A DNA stretch of 12,813 nt from CAXPZW01 sp049594615 (lineage in GTDB: Bacteria; Bacteroidota; Bacteroidia; Flavobacteriales_D; Sanyastnellaceae). The notes beneath the pieces are model-generated. The model was not told the origin of the DNA and did no database searches. It worked only from the letters and a program-made list of their open reading frames with translations. A program made the position numbers and the translations under genes. This document shows positions 6,588 to 12,813 of the stretch, piece after piece. Location of the stretch: assembly GCA_049594615.1 (NCBI GenBank), contig JBMYJR010000067.1:1-12813 (forward strand), given 5' to 3'. Every line of letters starts with the position of its first letter. Position 1 is the first letter of the stretch.

Positions 6588-7571
6588 TTACTTCACCCGA
6601 ATTTTCACCTCCACCTTGGTGCCCAGCACCTCTCCGGTGCGGTCCTTGATTTCTTCGATCTTGACTTTGCGGTCTTTGTTGCCGTCGTCGAGCATTTCCA
6701 GGCGCTTTTGCGTGAGGGTCATGCCCACCGATTTGTGCAAGGATTTGGCGCCGGTCTTCTGCTTTTTACTCTGCTCAATCCCAATCCCGTTGTCGGTCAC
6801 GGTGGCCATCAAGTACTTGCCCTGCAGGATGTAGTACAGGTTGATCTTGCCTTGTGAACGCTTTTGGGCCAAACCGTGAATGATGGCATTTTCCAAATAC
6901 GGCTGGATCAGAAGCGGTGGGAGTTCAATGTCCAAAGGGTCGATATCTTCGTCGAGGATGATGTCGAAATCGAATTTTTCCTTGAAGCGCATCTTCTCTA
7001 ACTCCAGGTACAAGCGCAAGGAATCCACCTCTTCTTGCAGGGTGACTTTGGTGCTGCGCGAGTTGTTGAGCATCACACGAATCAAACGTGCAAACTTGGC
7101 CAGGAACCGGTTGGCCTTGTCGTTTTCGTTGAGCGCGATGTAGCTCTGGATGGAATTCAGGGAGTTGAAGATGAAGTGCGGGTTCATTTGGGCTTGCAGG
7201 GCACTGCGTTCCAGCTGGGCCACCTTTTGCGCAGTGATGGCATTCTTGCGCGATTTGTCGATCAAAAAGCGGAAGGTGAAATACAACCCCAGCGCCACCA
7301 ATACAATGAGGAATACATAAAACCACGGCTTGGTGTAAAACGGGCGTTCCATTTCGGGGAGTATCGCCGTGGTGACCACCCATTCCCCGGCTTCGGTTTG
7401 GGATTCAAACACCACAGCGGTTTCGCCGGGCACCACTTCCAACGGCAGGACGGCAGTTTGATCAGGCAGGGAGTCGGTGGGGACAGTGCGGACGCGGTTG
7501 TCTTGTCCATGGGAGATGCAGGTGGCCAACACCAAAAAGGCCACCACGGATGCACGCAAAATCGGAGTCAT
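6588..7571 (-). CDS. LytS/YehU-family sensor histidine kinase with short sensor region
   Basis: A 327-residue membrane kinase. A signal peptide or first helix spans residues 1-22 (ending SHGQ), an extracytoplasmic segment of only about 60 residues follows, and a second helix lies at 83-104. The cytoplasmic His_kinase domain (PF06580 type) carries the phospho-accepting His132 in QMNPHFIFNSLNSIQ, an N-box-like PPLLIQPYLENAIIHGL around Asn228, and the G-box DNGIGI at 260-265. The FYTKPWFY segment before helix 2 resembles the end of the Y_Y_Y domain found in propeller-bearing Bacteroidota kinases, but no propeller or TPR sensor is present. It should autophosphorylate and pass phosphate to a LytTR regulator, most likely the one at 1661-2407. 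A TACCTTTG box lies 5 bases before the ATG. Confidence 0.92.
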   Translation of the reverse strand: MTPILRASVVAFLVLATCISHGQDNRVRTVPTDSLPDQTAVLPLEVVPGETAVVFESQTEAGEWVVTTAILPEMERPFYTKPWFYVFLIVLVALGLYFTFRFLIDKSRKNAITAQKVAQLERSALQAQMNPHFIFNSLNSIQSYIALNENDKANRFLAKFARLIRVMLNNSRSTKVTLQEEVDSLRLYLELEKMRFKEKFDFDIILDEDIDPLDIELPPLLIQPYLENAIIHGLAQKRSQGKINLYYILQGKYLMATVTDNGIGIEQSKKQKTGAKSLHKSVGMTLTQKRLEMLDDGNKDRKVKIEEIKDRTGEVLGTKVEVKIRVK

Positions 7572-7576
7572 GCAGC

Positions 7577-7584
7577 CAAAGGTA
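7577..7584 (-). promoter_or_regulatory. -7 promoter box for the histidine kinase gene
   Basis: TACCTTTG on the - strand fits the Bacteroidota -7 consensus TAnnTTTG exactly. Only 5 bases separate it from the ATG at 7571, so the transcript would be leaderless or nearly so. I see no clear -33 TTG at the usual spacing. Confidence 0.6.
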
Positions 7585-7611
7585 AGCGACTGTACATTGA
7601 GAATGGAGCCG

Positions 7612-7619
7612 TACCTTTG
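7612..7619 (+). promoter_or_regulatory. -7 promoter box for the M16 protease gene
   Basis: TACCTTTG on the + strand fits TAnnTTTG exactly and lies 14 bases before the ATG at 7634. It is a mirror image of the box at 7577-7584, with 27 bases between the two. Confidence 0.6.
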
Positions 7620-7633
7620 CCGGCCTCGAAGAG

Positions 7634-8860
7634 ATGGAATTCTACACCTTCACATTGCCCAACGGCATCCGCTGCATCCACACCCAGACCGACCGGCCTG
7701 TGGGCCACTGTGGGTTGGTGATCGATGCCGGCTCACGCGATGAATTGGAATCCGAGGCAGGCTTGGCGCACTTCATCGAGCATACTTTGTTCAAAGGCAC
7801 GCGCAAGCGCAAGACCTTCCACATCCTCTCGCGATTGGATTCGGTGGGAGGGGAGATCAACGCCTTCACTTCCAAGGAAGAAACCTGGATTTATGGCTCG
7901 TTCATGACCCAGCACTATGAGCGGGCCATCGAACTGATTGCCGACATCTCCTTCAACTCGGTCTTTCCCGAGAAGGAACTGATCAAGGAAAAGGAGGTCA
8001 TCCTCGATGAAATTGCGAGCTACCAGGATTCGCCGGGCGAGATGATCTTCGATGAATTTGAGGAGATGCTGTTCCACGGCCATCCCCTCGGGCGCAACAT
8101 CTTGGGCACCGAAGACTCGGTGCGCTCGTTCACCCGAGAGGACGTGTTCAGGTTCTTGAAGCGCCAGTATACCGCTGAGCGCATGGTGTTCTCGTCGGTC
8201 TCCAACCACACCCCGGCGCAAATCCGTCGCCTGGCCGAGAAGCACTTGTGCCAGCACGAAGTGTCGACCGGCACCGCTCCGCGTCAGCCCTTCCAGCCCA
8301 ATGGGCAACAACACCGTTCGGCGCCCAAGAGCCAGTACCAGTTCCACCATGTGATGGGCAGTCTGGGCTATGCCAACGACGACCCGCGCAAAACCGGGCT
8401 CATCCTGCTCAACAACTACCTCGGCGGACCCGGCATGAATTCGCGCCTCAACTTGGAGGTACGCGAAAAGCACGGCTACACCTACAACATCGAGAGCCAC
8501 TACACGGCCTTCAGCGACACCGGCCTGATCGAGATCTACCTCGGCACCGACAAACGCCACTTTGAAAAAAGCCGAAAGCTCGTGCTTAAGGAACTCAAGG
8601 CGCTGCGCACCAAAAAGCTCGGCCCCACCCAGTTGCACAACGCAAAGCAACAGCTCATTGGCCAAATCGCACTGGCGCAGGAAAGTGGCTCGGGCATCAT
8701 GATGGCGCTCGGCAAGAGCCTGCTTATGTACGACCGTGTGGATGGGCTTGAAGAAGTCTTCCGTAAAATCCAAGGGGTGTCCGCCGCTGAGCTGCAGGAC
8801 ATCGCCAACGAGGTGTTCGACGAGGCCCGTTTGAGCTCGCTCACCTACGTCAACCAGTAA
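7634..8860 (+). CDS. M16-family zinc metallopeptidase (processing protease type)
   Basis: A 408-residue protein of the pitrilysin/mitochondrial-processing-peptidase superfamily, about the size of single-unit M16B members. The inverted zinc motif HxxEH is intact: His46, Glu49 and His50 in GLAHFIEHTLFKGT. A downstream Glu, probably Glu126 in VILDEI, would complete the zinc site at the family's roughly 76-residue spacing. GGEINAFTSKEETW (about residues 72-85) is the usual substrate-strand region. The second half keeps the conserved Arg and Tyr in LNLEVREKHGYTYNI. No signal peptide is seen, so it is probably cytoplasmic. The family degrades peptides or trims precursor proteins; this member's substrate is unknown. 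The gene is divergent from the kinase and convergent with the small repeat protein after 12 bases. Confidence 0.94.
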   Translation: MEFYTFTLPNGIRCIHTQTDRPVGHCGLVIDAGSRDELESEAGLAHFIEHTLFKGTRKRKTFHILSRLDSVGGEINAFTSKEETWIYGSFMTQHYERAIELIADISFNSVFPEKELIKEKEVILDEIASYQDSPGEMIFDEFEEMLFHGHPLGRNILGTEDSVRSFTREDVFRFLKRQYTAERMVFSSVSNHTPAQIRRLAEKHLCQHEVSTGTAPRQPFQPNGQQHRSAPKSQYQFHHVMGSLGYANDDPRKTGLILLNNYLGGPGMNSRLNLEVREKHGYTYNIESHYTAFSDTGLIEIYLGTDKRHFEKSRKLVLKELKALRTKKLGPTQLHNAKQQLIGQIALAQESGSGIMMALGKSLLMYDRVDGLEEVFRKIQGVSAAELQDIANEVFDEARLSSLTYVNQ

Positions 8861-8872
8861 ATCTTCAAGAGC

Positions 8873-9286
8873 TCAGTCACGGCTGATCTTGTGCACGTCG
8901 TTGTTGTCGCGCTCGATGGTGTTTTTCACGTACCGCATTTGCGCGGCCACACGGGCCAATTCCAAGTGGTTTTTGCTGACCAAGTAGGTCATGGCTTCTT
9001 CTGAATTGTCGGCGGCGCGGGCCACATACACCAGCGTATCCAGCTTGAACTTACGTAGCCACAGGATGGCGTTGGGGTCGCCCTCGCAGCCGCGGATCAG
9101 GGCCATGAGGTGCGGGAAGTTGTTTTTGATCAGCCACTCGCGGGCCTCGTCGTTGTTGCGCAGGGCAAAGCTGAACAGGCCCAACTCCGGGTAGCCGTTT
9201 TTCATCAGCCAATCGCGGATATCGGCGTTGCCTTTGATGGCTTCGCTCCAGGCGAGCAGGACTTTTGCGGGGTAGTCGATCTTCAC
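8873..9286 (-). CDS. Small alpha-helical repeat protein (four 25-residue units), function unknown
   Basis: A 137-residue protein starting at a GTG (9286-9284). It consists of repeats of a helix-pair unit spaced exactly 25 residues apart: Trp26-Leu27, Trp51-Leu52, Trp76-Leu77 and Tyr101-Leu102. Each is followed by a Lys (positions 29, 54, 79, 105) and later Leu35, Leu60, Leu85 and Leu110. A half unit (residues 8-20) precedes the first full one, and a charged tail follows residue 119. Such proteins usually form solenoids that bind other proteins; that is inference. No signal peptide is seen. The gene lies 16 bases downstream of the MOSC gene and may be co-transcribed with it, although a TACCTTCG box sits in the gap. 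Confidence 0.85.
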   Translation of the reverse strand: MKIDYPAKVLLAWSEAIKGNADIRDWLMKNGYPELGLFSFALRNNDEAREWLIKNNFPHLMALIRGCEGDPNAILWLRKFKLDTLVYVARAADNSEEAMTYLVSKNHLELARVAAQMRYVKNTIERDNNDVHKISRD

Positions 9287-9290
9287 AATA

Positions 9291-9298
9291 CGAAGGTA
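9291..9298 (-). promoter_or_regulatory. Possible -7 box before the repeat-protein gene
   Basis: TACCTTCG on the - strand differs from TAnnTTTG at one position and lies 4 bases before the GTG start. It sits in the short gap after the MOSC gene and could give that gene its own near-leaderless transcript. Confidence 0.35.
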
Positions 9299-9302
9299 AC
9301 GG

Positions 9303-9902
9303 CTACAACGCTACAGGATTGGGCGTTTCAGTCAATTTGGGAATCTTCACCACCACACGGTCCCCCGGACGAATGATGCCTTCGGCGTCCACCCAACCTA
9401 CCAAACCGCGGCGGCCAAGTCCCCCTGTGGCAAAGCTCACGGTCGGTTTGCGACGCGCACCCGCCTCGATGTAGGCATCCGGCCAGGTACACGGGCCGTT
9501 GTGCTCATACACCCCGAGCACGGGGCCCGGCTCATCGTCCCGGTCAAAAAACAAATGACTCACCAACGGCAACTGCGAAAAGTGCGGAATCCCCTCCACC
9601 ACAATGTTGGCGCCGATCCATCCCGGATCCAAGTCGTCCAGTCCCATGCGCTTGGCTGCGGCGGCCAATTCTTCTTCGCTCACGGCGGACCACTGACGCA
9701 TGTTGGCCATCGGATGCCCCGCCGGATAGTGCTTCTCTCGTGGCCCCGCAGGCTTGGTCGGCCCAAAGTGCCGGTTGCCCGGAATCCCCTCGAAGGTCAG
9801 CTCAAGCGCGGCAGCCTCAAACGTATCCCGACGGTCCACGTCATCAGAGTTGAGGACTTGGGTGACGGTGCCGGTGAGGAAAGGGGCGGGGTGAAATTTC
9901 AT
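9303..9902 (-). CDS. MOSC-domain protein
   Basis: A 199-residue protein, near the usual size of stand-alone MOSC proteins. Features of the fold are the early GIPGNRHFG segment (about residues 39-47), RQWSAVSEEELAAAA, WIGANIVVEGIPHFSQLP, and Cys138 in the NGPCTWPDAYIE segment, which corresponds to the conserved MOSC cysteine. The end, LVGWVDAEGIIRPGD, is a typical closing strand. MOSC domains are found in molybdenum-cofactor sulfurases and related stand-alone proteins and are thought to carry sulfur or bind the cofactor. The substrate here is unknown and no molybdenum enzyme lies in the window. In GxxGDRH, the usual Asp is Asn43 here. It is cytoplasmic by composition. The ATG at 9902 is preceded by a TAACTTTA box 4 bases away. 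Confidence 0.85.
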   Translation of the reverse strand: MKFHPAPFLTGTVTQVLNSDDVDRRDTFEAAALELTFEGIPGNRHFGPTKPAGPREKHYPAGHPMANMRQWSAVSEEELAAAAKRMGLDDLDPGWIGANIVVEGIPHFSQLPLVSHLFFDRDDEPGPVLGVYEHNGPCTWPDAYIEAGARRKPTVSFATGGLGRRGLVGWVDAEGIIRPGDRVVVKIPKLTETPNPVAL

Positions 9903-9906
9903 GCCC

Positions 9907-9935
9907 TAAAGTTAGTTTCAAAACCTGACGGTTTT
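9907..9935 (-). promoter_or_regulatory. Promoter-like box and dyad upstream of the MOSC gene
   Basis: On the - strand, TAACTTTA (9914-9907) differs from TAnnTTTG at the last base and lies 4 bases before the ATG. Just upstream is a perfect 6 bp dyad, AAAACC/GGTTTT with a 4-base spacer (9920-9935), which could be an operator. Confidence 0.35.
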
Positions 9936-9965
9936 AGTGCAAGCTCAAATGCAAAGCCCCTGCAT

Positions 9966-9993
9966 AAAAAAGGCCATCGCTTTCACGATGGCC
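9966..9993 (-). terminator. Intrinsic terminator after the lipoprotein gene
   Basis: Read on the - strand, GGCCATCG (9993-9986) pairs perfectly with CGATGGCC (9979-9972) around a 6-base loop, followed by six T residues (9971-9966). It lies 26 bases past the stop codon and separates the lipoprotein gene from the MOSC gene. A second small palindrome, AGGTGC-AA-GCACCT, lies at 9999-10012. Confidence 0.9.
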
Positions 9994-10019
9994 TCCACAG
10001 GTGCAAGCACCTTCACCTG

Positions 10020-10595
10020 CTAGGGCTGGTCAGCCCGGAACTTGGGGGTGTTTTCCGATGGGCGGGTGCGGACATCCGCCTTTCGCATTTCAATGCGGTA
10101 TTTCTTGTCGCCCTTGTTGAGCTCAATGATCTGCGTGCCGTCCTCGAGGGTGCGCGTGCAGCTGCAGTCTTCCCAGCCTTCAAAGTAGAAGCCGTTGTCG
10201 TTGCAGATGAGCATCAAGTAAGTGTCGGCGCCGTCGAGGCCGTCTTCGCCGTTGGGGCCGCCGGCGGTGCCGGGGTTGACGTAGATCTCGTAGGTGCCCC
10301 ACCAGTACTCGTAGGGGTTGATGAAGTATTCAAAATCGTAGATCCCGTCCAGGGTGCGGTAGTACTCGCCAAAGAACGGGTTGTCGGGTACCGAAGGGTT
10401 GTCATCCCAGTAGCTGTAAGGCGGGTTCCAGTCGTAGTCGATGCCAAAGTATGCGCGACCCTCTTGGCCGTGGTTGCCGCCATCGGTGATGATGATGCAG
10501 CTCTGCATGGAGGCCAGTCCCACCAGAGTAAGAACCAAGGCCAGGCCAAATCGCTTGCGCTTGACCACGGGTAGGTTTGGAGTTGCATTTTTCAT
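10020..10595 (-). CDS. Putative lipoprotein, function unknown
   Basis: A 191-residue protein with a positively charged N-region (KRKR at 12-15), a hydrophobic stretch at 16-28 and a lipobox-like SMQSC ending in Cys33, so it is probably lipid-anchored after signal peptidase II cleavage. Met at -3 makes the lipobox somewhat atypical. The mature part is rich in Tyr, Trp, Asp and Gly, with YDWNPPYSYWDDNP and YEYWWGTYEIYVNPG segments, a short Gly-rich stretch GGPNGEDGLDG, and three later cysteines (Cys-Asn, Cys-Ser-Cys-Thr). I recognise no named family. It ends in its own terminator and is divergent from the lpd gene across 216 bases. No clear promoter box lies close to its ATG. Confidence 0.8.
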   Translation of the reverse strand: MKNATPNLPVVKRKRFGLALVLTLVGLASMQSCIIITDGGNHGQEGRAYFGIDYDWNPPYSYWDDNPSVPDNPFFGEYYRTLDGIYDFEYFINPYEYWWGTYEIYVNPGTAGGPNGEDGLDGADTYLMLICNDNGFYFEGWEDCSCTRTLEDGTQIIELNKGDKKYRIEMRKADVRTRPSENTPKFRADQP

Positions 10596-10774
10596 GGGTT
10601 GCGTTTTTGTGGTTTCCCCCTCTTCCTTTCAAGCCCTGTGCCAGAGGTAGGCCAGGTGCGCTCGGATTGTGAATTCGGTCCGATTGAGAAGGGATTCGGC
10701 AAGGGGAAAAGGGCAGGTGGACCTATGGGGGGGCAAAAGGTGCCAATCGGGACGGCCAACCGAGGGTCATTCAC

Positions 10775-10782
10775 TAATTTCG
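10775..10782 (+). promoter_or_regulatory. Possible -7 box for the lpd gene
   Basis: TAATTTCG differs from TAnnTTTG at one position and lies 29 bases before the ATG at 10812, a normal leader length. I see no -33 TTG at the expected spacing. The rest of the 10596-10811 gap shows nothing else I can name. Confidence 0.35.
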
Positions 10783-10811
10783 CCGTTGCATTCAAGCACA
10801 ATTTGCACGCT

Positions 10812-12200
10812 ATGAAATACGATGTGATCGTACTGGGCTCAGGCCCCGGCGGGTATGTGACCGCCATCCGCGCTTCTCAACTGGGTCTCAAGGCCGCCGT
10901 TGTTGAACGCGAATCCCTCGGAGGCATTTGCCTCAACTGGGGCTGCATCCCCACCAAAGCGCTTCTGAAAAGCGCCAACGTCTTTGAATACATCTCGCAC
11001 GCCGAAGATTACGGCATCCAAACCTCGGACGCCAAAGTAGACTTCGGTGGTATGGTGAATCGCAGCCGCGGTGTGGCCGACGGCATGTCGAAAGGCGTGC
11101 AGTTCCTGATGAAGAAAAACAAGATCGATGTGATCATGGGCACCGGCAAAGTGAAAGCCGGCAAGAAGCTCGATGTGACCGATGCCGATGGCAAAACCAC
11201 AGAGTATTCCGCAGACCACATCATCATCGCAACCGGCGCGCGCTCACGCTCGCTGCCAAGCCTTCCTCAAGACGGTAAAAACATCATCGGTTACCGCGAG
11301 GCCATGACCCTCAAGACTCAGCCAAAGAAATTGGTGGTTGTGGGTTCGGGCGCCATCGGTGTGGAGTTCGCTTACTTCTACAATGCGATCGGCACCGAGG
11401 TGACCATCGTGGAGTACATGCCACGCATCGTTCCAGTGGAGGACGAAGAGGTGTCCAAGCAACTCGAGCGCACCTTCAAAAAGCAAGGCATCAAGATCAA
11501 GACCAACGCCGAGGTCACCAGCGTAGATACCTCTGGTAAGACCAACAAGGTGCACGTCAAAACCAAGAAAGGCGAAGAGGTGATCGAAGCCGACGTGGTA
11601 CTGAGTGCAGTAGGTGTTGTGGCCAACATCGAGGGCATTGGCCTGGAAGATGTAGGCATCGCTACCGACAAAGGTAAGATCATCGTGGACGACTATTACC
11701 AGACCAACATCCCAGGCTACTACGCCATCGGTGATTGTGTGCCTGGTCAAGCGCTGGCGCACGTGGCTTCTGCCGAAGGCATCACCTGCGTTGAGAAAAT
11801 TGCCGGTCACCATCCCGAGCCCATCAACTACGGCAATATCCCAGGTTGCACTTACTGCAGCCCAGAGGTGGCGTCCGTAGGCATGACTGAGGCCCAAGCC
11901 AAAGAAGCAGGCTACGAAGTGAAAGTGGGCAAATTCCCCTTCTCTGCTTCAGGAAAGGCTTCTGCCGCAGGTCACAAAGACGGATTCGTGAAGCTTGTGT
12001 TTGACGCCAAATATGGTGAGCTGCTTGGCGGCCACATGATTGGCGCCAACGTGACCGAAATGATCGCTGAGATCGTAGCGGTACGCAAGCTGGAAACCAC
12101 CGGCGAAGAACTCATCAAAACCGTTCACCCGCACCCGACCATGAGCGAGGCGGTGATGGAAGCTGCAGCTGCGGCATACGATGAGGTGATTCACATTTGA
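10812..12200 (+). CDS. lpd: Dihydrolipoyl dehydrogenase (E3)
   Basis: A 462-residue FAD-dependent pyridine nucleotide-disulfide oxidoreductase that reoxidises the dihydrolipoyl groups of 2-oxoacid dehydrogenase complexes and the glycine cleavage system, reducing NAD+. The frame is open back to 10599, but family homology begins at the ATG 10812 (MKYDVIVLGSGPGGY). The FAD-binding GSGPGG lies at 9-14, the redox pair is Cys40/Cys45 in GGICLNWGCIPTK, the NAD-binding GSGAIG is at about 178-183, the second FAD site GDC is near 308, and the active-site His441/Glu446 lies in HPHPTMSE. Length and all catalytic residues are normal. No E1 or E2 gene is adjacent, so it is probably shared among complexes. 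A terminator follows the stop. Confidence 0.97.
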   Translation: MKYDVIVLGSGPGGYVTAIRASQLGLKAAVVERESLGGICLNWGCIPTKALLKSANVFEYISHAEDYGIQTSDAKVDFGGMVNRSRGVADGMSKGVQFLMKKNKIDVIMGTGKVKAGKKLDVTDADGKTTEYSADHIIIATGARSRSLPSLPQDGKNIIGYREAMTLKTQPKKLVVVGSGAIGVEFAYFYNAIGTEVTIVEYMPRIVPVEDEEVSKQLERTFKKQGIKIKTNAEVTSVDTSGKTNKVHVKTKKGEEVIEADVVLSAVGVVANIEGIGLEDVGIATDKGKIIVDDYYQTNIPGYYAIGDCVPGQALAHVASAEGITCVEKIAGHHPEPINYGNIPGCTYCSPEVASVGMTEAQAKEAGYEVKVGKFPFSASGKASAAGHKDGFVKLVFDAKYGELLGGHMIGANVTEMIAEIVAVRKLETTGEELIKTVHPHPTMSEAVMEAAAAAYDEVIHI

Positions 12201-12220
12201 TTCCGATTCCATTCAGATAG

Positions 12221-12248
12221 AAAAGGCGCTCTTTGGGGCGCCTTTTTT
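12221..12248 (+). terminator. Intrinsic terminator after lpd
   Basis: AAAAGGCGC (12221-12229) pairs with GCGCC and the following T residues (12238-12246) around an 8-base loop, and the T-run continues to 12248. It lies 20 bases past the lpd stop. Confidence 0.88.
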
Positions 12249-12249
12249 A

Positions 12250-12363
12250 GTGAGGTTAGGACGCGTTTTTTTATTAAACGATGAAAAAACATCCTTAATC
12301 GATTAAATACGTCCTTTTATTCGAAAAAATGGGATTTTTATTCTCCAGCCAAAAAGCAGGGCT
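12250..12363. promoter_or_regulatory. AT-rich upstream region of the last gene, with palindrome
   Basis: The stretch is much richer in A and T than the rest of the window. It contains a perfect 12 bp palindrome, TTAATCGATTAA (12295-12306), and two adjacent related segments that begin ACATCCTT (12289) and ACGTCCTT (12309). This is the likely promoter and operator region of the gene at 12364. I see no full TAnnTTTG box. Confidence 0.4.
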
Positions 12364-12813
12364 ATGAAAAAACTACATCTGACGTTTGTCGCGTTCTGTT
12401 GTGCACTTCTGGGTGTGGCGCAAAGCAGCGGTAATATCACCTTCTCGGTTGATATGAGCAACTATACATCGGCGTATACTGAGGTCTCTGTAAGTGGCGA
12501 CTTTAACGCTTGGACTTCCACCCCTATGATCAACATCGGTGGTGGCATTTGGGAGACTACTGTTTCTATTCCTGGAGGAGACGGCGAATACATCTACAAT
12601 GTCGACAACTGGGCTGATCTGGAATTGTTTACCGAGGGTAGCAGTTGCACCGCCGACCTGAATGGGGATGACATAGTAAACCGAGTTTACAACGTAGATG
12701 GCGATGCTTCAATCCCAACGGTTTGTTGGAACTCATGTGATGCATGCGTCATACAAGGTTGTACCGATCCAGCAGCTTCAAACTACGAGAGCGCCGCAAC
12801 CACCGACGACGGT
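12364..12813 (+). CDS. Secreted protein with CBM48/AMPK-like beta domain (partial, runs off the window)
   Basis: One hundred and fifty codons are visible and the frame is open at the right edge. The ATG at 12364 begins a clear signal peptide (MKKLHLTFVAFCCALLGVAQ) with likely cleavage around Ala19-Gln20. A beta-sandwich segment follows, with VSGDFNAWTSTPM, GIWETTVSIPGG and EYIYNVDNWAD, resembling the glycogen-binding/CBM48-like domain repeated in many secreted Flavobacteriia proteins. It then enters GCTDPAASNYESAATTDDG, the start of the short Cys-Thr-Asp-Pro repeat common in the same proteins, often ahead of a type IX sorting domain, which would be beyond the edge. Codon use looks less GC-rich than in lpd. 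Carbohydrate binding is inference from the domain type. Confidence 0.85.
   Translation, partial: MKKLHLTFVAFCCALLGVAQSSGNITFSVDMSNYTSAYTEVSVSGDFNAWTSTPMINIGGGIWETTVSIPGGDGEYIYNVDNWADLELFTEGSSCTADLNGDDIVNRVYNVDGDASIPTVCWNSCDACVIQGCTDPAASNYESAATTDDG

Noticed and set aside
7733..8773. A 346-codon - strand open frame inside the M16 protease gene
   Set aside because: The opposite strand encodes an intact M16 protease with all motifs; the antisense translation is Val/Gly/Ala-rich, as expected from a GC-rich shadow frame.
9501..10574. A 357-codon + strand open frame
   Set aside because: It is antisense to the MOSC gene, the terminator region and the lipoprotein gene, all of which carry recognisable features; its translation has no domain and crosses a perfect - strand terminator.
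10599..10811. A 71-codon N-terminal extension of lpd from a TTG
   Set aside because: The extension has no recognisable targeting or domain sequence, and normal Lpd homology begins exactly at the ATG 10812.

Overview
This 12.8 kb window looks like a chromosomal segment of a GC-rich member of the Bacteroidota, probably Flavobacteriia-like. The signs are: a large secreted protein with a DUF7948-type N-terminus, SBBP propeller repeats, PKD modules and a CHU_C (gliding-motility/type IX secretion) C-terminus; a LytS-type histidine kinase and a LytTR response regulator; a secreted protein ending at the window edge in a Cys-Thr-Asp-Pro-x-Ala-x-Asn-Tyr repeat; weak or absent Shine-Dalgarno sequences; and several TAnnTTTG-like -7 promoter boxes. 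The class-level placement is inference.

Layout, left to right. (1) 1-1097, + strand: the 3' end of an unrecognised gene, then a four-helix membrane protein with an acidic extracytoplasmic region, closed by a strong intrinsic terminator. (2) 1098-1660: 563 bases without a gene, holding terminators on both strands, a tandem 25-26 base repeat and a long-range inverted repeat. (3) 1661-2407, - strand: LytTR response regulator. (4) 2733-6584, + strand: the 1283-residue type IX secretion cargo. (5) 6588-7571, - strand: LytS-family histidine kinase, whose stop lies 3 bases from the cargo gene's stop. (6) 7634-8860, + strand: M16 zinc protease, divergent from the kinase over a 62 bp gap with two mirror-image TACCTTTG boxes. 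(7) 8873-10595, - strand: a small protein of 25-residue helical repeats, a MOSC-domain protein, and a putative lipoprotein with its own terminator. (8) 10812-12200, + strand: dihydrolipoyl dehydrogenase with a terminator. (9) 12364 to the right edge, + strand: start of a secreted protein with a CBM48/AMPK-like beta domain.

How they work together. The kinase and regulator are of matching families and probably form a two-component pair, although the oppositely oriented cargo gene separates them. Whether they control that cargo is untested. The protease, MOSC protein, lipoprotein and Lpd look like ordinary chromosomal neighbours with no shared pathway evident. I see no mobile element, CRISPR array, tRNA, rRNA or phage gene.

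I did not find a convincing new multi-gene system. The observations most worth checking are the exact 25-residue periodicity of the protein at 8873-9286, the regular cysteine-bounded modules of the cargo, promoter-like boxes lying 4-5 bases from start codons, and the structured repeat region at 1098-1660.
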